Positions 30,107 to 33,500 of a DNA stretch of 33,500 nt are shown piece by piece (within the stretch, counting starts at the first letter, position 1; the number at the start of each line of letters is the position of its first letter). The notes beneath the pieces are model-generated. The model was not told where the DNA came from, did no database searches, and saw nothing but the letters and a program-made list of their open reading frames with translations. The position numbers and the translations under genes were made by a program. Origin of the DNA: an uncultured Collinsella sp. (lineage in GTDB: Bacteria; Actinomycetota; Coriobacteriia; Coriobacteriales; Coriobacteriaceae); NCBI GenBank assembly GCA_900541285.1, contig UQJA01000008.1, forward strand, positions 1-33,500. Reading direction: 5' to 3'.

Positions 30107-32971
30107 TCACGCTCCCTGTGCGGCAAGCGCCGCGGTCAGGACGATGCCGGCGATCTTGGCGGCCTTGACGTCATGCTTGTCGTAATCCTCTAAGGCCACC
30201 GAGATGGCGACTGTGGGTGAATCGTAAGGTGCAAAGCCAACGAACATCGAATTGACGTTGGTGCCGCCAATCTCGGCCGAGCCGGTCTTGCCGGCGACCT
30301 TGACGCCGGGGATCTGGGCATCGGTGCCGGTGCCGGACTGGACGACGGCAAGCATGGCCTGCTTGACCTGGTCGGCCGTGGCGGAGCTGACGGCCTGACC
30401 CAGCGAGCGGGACTGCGTGGTCTTGACCACGGTTCCGTCCGGGGCGAGTACCTGGGCTACAAAGTACGGGTCCATGACCACGCCGCTGTTAGCGATGGCG
30501 GCGGCAATCACGGCGTTTTGCATGACGGTGGTCTGCGGGCCGGGCGTGTGGTCCATGCCGACAGGCTGGCCGGCGCCGGCCCAGGCGGTCTCCCACTCGG
30601 TCATGAGCGACGGGTCGGCCATGATGGAGGCCGCGGAGGTCAGGTCCTGGCCGAGCTTTTGGCCATAGCCAAAGGCGTTGGCAAACTGCACGAGCGTGTT
30701 TGCGCCAACTTCGTTTGCCACCTGGCCAAAGACGACGTTGGAGGACACGGCAAAGGCCTGCTGCAGGCTGATGGTGCCGTAGCTCTCGTTGGCATAGTTG
30801 GTGACCGGTGCGTTGCCGATGTCCATGGAGCCGGGCGCCTGGTAGGTGCTGGTAAGGCTGGCGGTACCGGTCTCGAGTGCCGCGGAAAGCGTAACGACCT
30901 TAAACGTTGAGCCCGGCGTGTACAGCGCGTCCATGGCGCGATTGTACATGGAGCCGTCCTCGCCGCCGCCCGTCTGCAGCAGAGCATCGATGTTGGTGTT
31001 GTCGTATGTGGGCGAGCTGGCACATGCGAGAACCGCGCCGGTACGCGGGTCGATGACCACTACAGCGCCCTTAAAGCCCTTGAGTGCCTGCTCGGCCGCC
31101 GTCTGGATGCGCGAGTCGATGGTGAGCTTGGCGGTGTTGCCCGGCTGGGTCTGGCCCGCGAGCGACGCGATGGCGTTGTTCCAGCTGGAGTAGTCCTTAG
31201 AACCGGTGAGCGTGTCGTTCATGACGCTCTCGATGGCGGTGGTGCCATACTGCTGGCTCACGTAGCCAACCACGTGTGCTGCCAGGTTACCGTTGGGGTA
31301 GGAGCGTACGTAGGTGCCGTCCTCCTGCTGCAGCGACTCGGCCAGCGTCACGCCGTCGGACGTGATGATGGAGCCGCGCTGGATGTACTTGGAGCGGGCG
31401 ATGGTGTGGTTGTTGGTCGGCATGTCTTGATAGTCCTTGGCCTTAATGACCTGGACATAGGTGAGGTTGCCGATAAGGATGGCGAACAGCGCCGTAAAGG
31501 CGAGCACCGCGCGGGTTAGACGGTTGGCGAGCGCCACGCGGCCGAGCACACCGGATTCAGGCGTGTCGAGCAGGCGACGGCGCATGCGCGAGCCGACGGA
31601 ATGGCTGCCGTAGGAAGACGAGGTGGCAAAGCGCGTGCCCGTCGGGGCGGCGGCAGATGCGACCTGATCATCGGTGATGGCGGCCATGGTGCCGGTGCCG
31701 GTAAGCTCGGCCTCGCGTCCGGTCGCCTCGTCACCGGCGCGCAGCAGGAGCGCGACGATGATAAAGCTCGCCAGCAAAGAGGAGCCGCCCTGGCTCATAA
31801 AGGGCAGGGTGACGCCGGTCAGCGGGATTAGGCGGGTTACGCCGCCAACGATCAAGAAGGCCTGGAAGCTGATGGCTGCCGTAAGACCGGTGGCGCTAAA
31901 GGCGGCAAGGTCGGACTTTGCGCGGGCAGCTGTGGTCAGGCCGCGAACGGCAAAGAGCATAAACAGGATGAGCACGGCGCCGCCGCCCAAAAGGCCCATC
32001 TCCTCGCCGATAGCCGAGAAGATAAAGTCGGACTCGACGACAGGGATGTTGTTGGCCATGCCGTAGCCGATGCCAACACCGACCAGACCGCCATCGGCAA
32101 GCGAGAAGAGCGACTGGACGATCTGGTAGCCCTGGCCCTGGGCGTCCTTAAACGGATCGAGCCAAACCTGGAAACGCACCTGAACGTGAGACAGGAACTT
32201 GTAGGCGCCCACGGCTCCAACGGCTAAGAGCGCAAGGCCGATAACGACATACGAAAAGCGCCCCGTGGCAACGTAGAGCATCAGCAAGAAGATGGTGTAG
32301 AACAGCACGGCCGAACCCAGGTCGCGTTCGAAGACGACGACGAGCAGGCACACACCCCACACGGCAAACAGCGGCAGCAGCAGTCGCAGGCGAGGGATCT
32401 TAAAGCCCAGGATCTTGCGGTTGGAGATGGAGAGCAGCTCGCGGTTCTCGGCCAGGTACCCGGCCAGGAACAGCACGATAAAGACCTTGGCGAACTCGCC
32501 GGGCTGGATGGTAAAGCCCGCGATGCGAATCCACAGCTTGGAGCCCGAGATCGTGGTGCCGATAAAGATAGGCAGCATCAGCAGAATGATGCCGATGATG
32601 CCAAAGGTGTACTTGTAGCGCATGACTACGTCGAGGTTTTTGACCAGTGCGAGCGTTCCCACCATGAGCGCCACCGAGACAAACAGGATGATGAGCTGTG
32701 AGATGGCGAGAGCGGGGGCGAGACGCGTCACGAACGTGATGCCGATGCCCGAAAGTATAAATACGATGGGTAGGATGGCGGGGTCGGCGCCGGGCGCCAA
32801 GATGCGCACGGCGATATGTGCCGCAGCGAAGGCGGCAAAGAGGCCGATCGGCACGGCGAGCGTCTCAAAGGAGATGGCGGCGCCCGCGGTGAGCACGTAC
32901 ATCGCATACAGCAGGATGACGGGGAACGCCGAGGCGATGAGCAAGAGCAGCTCGGTGTTGCGGCGACTCAT
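30107..32971 (-). CDS. Natural SEDS (FtsW/RodA) - class B PBP (PbpA) fusion
   Basis: One 954-residue protein combines peptidoglycan polymerase and cross-linker. Residues 1 to about 415 are a SEDS glycosyltransferase with about ten membrane helices, 'FERDLGSAVLFY' (catalytic-type Asp217), and 'VVESDFIFSAIGEEMGLLG'. A cytoplasmic linker (about 415-480) rich in Ser/Thr/Ala leads to a further helix ('RAVLAFTALFAILIGNLTYVQV', near 485) and a penicillin-binding transpeptidase with 'STFK' (Ser688), 'SSN' (743-745) and 'KTG' (895-897). Both active sites are complete. In most actinobacteria rodA and pbpA are separate neighbours in this place. ATG 32971 has GGGAG 8 nt upstream; a GTG at 32980 overlaps that site. 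It is preceded by the phosphatase gene with a 16-nt gap, so co-transcribed with it. Confidence 0.93.
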   Translation of the reverse strand: MSRRNTELLLLIASAFPVILLYAMYVLTAGAAISFETLAVPIGLFAAFAAAHIAVRILAPGADPAILPIVFILSGIGITFVTRLAPALAISQLIILFVSVALMVGTLALVKNLDVVMRYKYTFGIIGIILLMLPIFIGTTISGSKLWIRIAGFTIQPGEFAKVFIVLFLAGYLAENRELLSISNRKILGFKIPRLRLLLPLFAVWGVCLLVVVFERDLGSAVLFYTIFLLMLYVATGRFSYVVIGLALLAVGAVGAYKFLSHVQVRFQVWLDPFKDAQGQGYQIVQSLFSLADGGLVGVGIGYGMANNIPVVESDFIFSAIGEEMGLLGGGAVLILFMLFAVRGLTTAARAKSDLAAFSATGLTAAISFQAFLIVGGVTRLIPLTGVTLPFMSQGGSSLLASFIIVALLLRAGDEATGREAELTGTGTMAAITDDQVASAAAPTGTRFATSSSYGSHSVGSRMRRRLLDTPESGVLGRVALANRLTRAVLAFTALFAILIGNLTYVQVIKAKDYQDMPTNNHTIARSKYIQRGSIITSDGVTLAESLQQEDGTYVRSYPNGNLAAHVVGYVSQQYGTTAIESVMNDTLTGSKDYSSWNNAIASLAGQTQPGNTAKLTIDSRIQTAAEQALKGFKGAVVVIDPRTGAVLACASSPTYDNTNIDALLQTGGGEDGSMYNRAMDALYTPGSTFKVVTLSAALETGTASLTSTYQAPGSMDIGNAPVTNYANESYGTISLQQAFAVSSNVVFGQVANEVGANTLVQFANAFGYGQKLGQDLTSAASIMADPSLMTEWETAWAGAGQPVGMDHTPGPQTTVMQNAVIAAAIANSGVVMDPYFVAQVLAPDGTVVKTTQSRSLGQAVSSATADQVKQAMLAVVQSGTGTDAQIPGVKVAGKTGSAEIGGTNVNSMFVGFAPYDSPTVAISVALEDYDKHDVKAAKIAGIVLTAALAAQGA

Positions 32972-32987
32972 AAGCGGCACTCCCTTT

Positions 32988-33500
32988 CTAGTTCTTTTCG
33001 GAGGCTTCGGCCTCGGCGGACTGTTCGGCGGTTTTCTCGGAATCTGATTCGGAGGTCGATCCCTGATTGGTGTTGTCGCGAATCGTTTGCGCGTCGATCA
33101 CCTGGCGGGTCTGCTCCTCGTCGATCTGGTGGCGGTACTTGGATATCGTGTCCTGCGCATCGTCGACACTTGTTTGCGGAATGCCCGCCTTGAGTCGGTT
33201 TTGCGTGTCTTCGGGCAGGTCGGACAGCTTGATGCTGGTTTCGCTTTCGAGCCAGTGGAGCTTGAGTCCGAGCGGCTTGCCGGGCAGGCCGCGCCAGACG
33301 GCGACATTGCCCTGGTAGGTACCCAGGTAGTACGAGCCGGTGACACCCGTGTAGGCCCAGACGCCAGCTGCCAGCACAAAGACGAGGGCCAGGATGGCGG
33401 CGATAGTAATGTTGCGGCGACGCACGCGTTGCGCCTCGCGCATAACGCCATCGTCAACCAGGTCAACGACTACTACGGTCACGTTGTCGTGGCCGCCGGC
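32988..33500 (-). CDS. PP2C-family Ser/Thr phosphatase, C-terminal part (cut by window edge)
   Basis: Only the last 170 codons are in the window. 'GGHDNVTVVVVDLVDD' at the very start is the conserved final strand of PP2C phosphatases (metal-ligand Asp in 'HDN'). It is followed by a cytoplasmic basic segment ('REAQRVRRRN'), one transmembrane helix ('ITIAAILALVFVLAAGVWAY') and an extracellular part ending in a Ser/Glu-rich tail. This fits PstP, the membrane phosphatase that counteracts PknB, in its usual place upstream of rodA/pbpA. The catalytic domain proper lies beyond base 33500. Upstream FHA-domain genes are expected outside the window. Confidence 0.88.
   Translation of the reverse strand, partial: AGGHDNVTVVVVDLVDDGVMREAQRVRRRNITIAAILALVFVLAAGVWAYTGVTGSYYLGTYQGNVAVWRGLPGKPLGLKLHWLESETSIKLSDLPEDTQNRLKAGIPQTSVDDAQDTISKYRHQIDEEQTRQVIDAQTIRDNTNQGSTSESDSEKTAEQSAEAEASEKN

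Overview
The window reads as a chromosomal segment of a high-GC actinobacterium of the class Coriobacteriia, most likely Collinsella or a close relative. This is inferred from the grpE-dnaJ-hspR order typical of Actinobacteria, a phosphatase / SEDS-PBP / PknB cluster, a complete mannose-family PTS and gut-anaerobe style flavin/iron-sulfur genes. No rRNA or marker gene is present to fix the species.

Layout. (1) 1-2460: heat-shock operon grpE-dnaJ-hspR; dnaJ carries an in-frame stop. (2) 2738-5038: an aconitase-family hydratase. (3) 5039-8280: an AT-richer, repeat-laden stretch with three small membrane-anchored secreted proteins of unknown function. Two are inverted paralogs, and the unit is surrounded by recurrent hairpins and repeats. 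(4) 8409-11139: clpB, whose first codons are separated from the rest by a frameshift at a 13-bp palindrome. (5) 11190-14557: a small Pro-rich protein, an AAA/DUF4143 ATPase behind a duplicated promoter/operator, and a large acidic single-pass membrane protein. (6) 14799-19496: a divergent locus with a Trp-rich polytopic membrane protein and a TetR regulator on the minus strand, and a 924-residue flavin/iron-sulfur oxidoreductase on the plus strand. The gap holds two TTGAC-N5-GTCAA operators. (7) 19690-20118: hypA, starting at TTG. (8) 20470-23752: mannose-family PTS operon (IIAB, IIC, IID, DUF956/ManO). (9) 23878-27840: tRNA-Arg(CCT) with a 3.9-kb genomic island bounded by 27-bp direct repeats of the tRNA 3' end. 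The island carries a BcgI-like restriction-modification system whose catalytic subunit is split by two 1-nt frameshifts. (10) 27907-33500, all minus strand: PP2C phosphatase (cut by the window edge), a natural SEDS glycosyltransferase-PBP transpeptidase fusion, and the PASTA kinase PknB.

How it fits together. The HspR-type repressor is expected to control the chaperone genes grpE, dnaJ and clpB, two of which look damaged here. The phosphatase, SEDS-PBP fusion and PASTA kinase form the conserved actinobacterial growth-control cluster for peptidoglycan synthesis. The TetR/membrane protein/oxidoreductase locus looks like a self-contained inducible redox system of unknown substrate and is the best candidate for undescribed biology. 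The SEDS-PBP fusion and the small secreted protein cassette come next. Coding lesions fall only in dnaJ, clpB and the restriction-modification gene; all other long genes are intact, which argues against uniformly poor sequence but does not exclude local errors.
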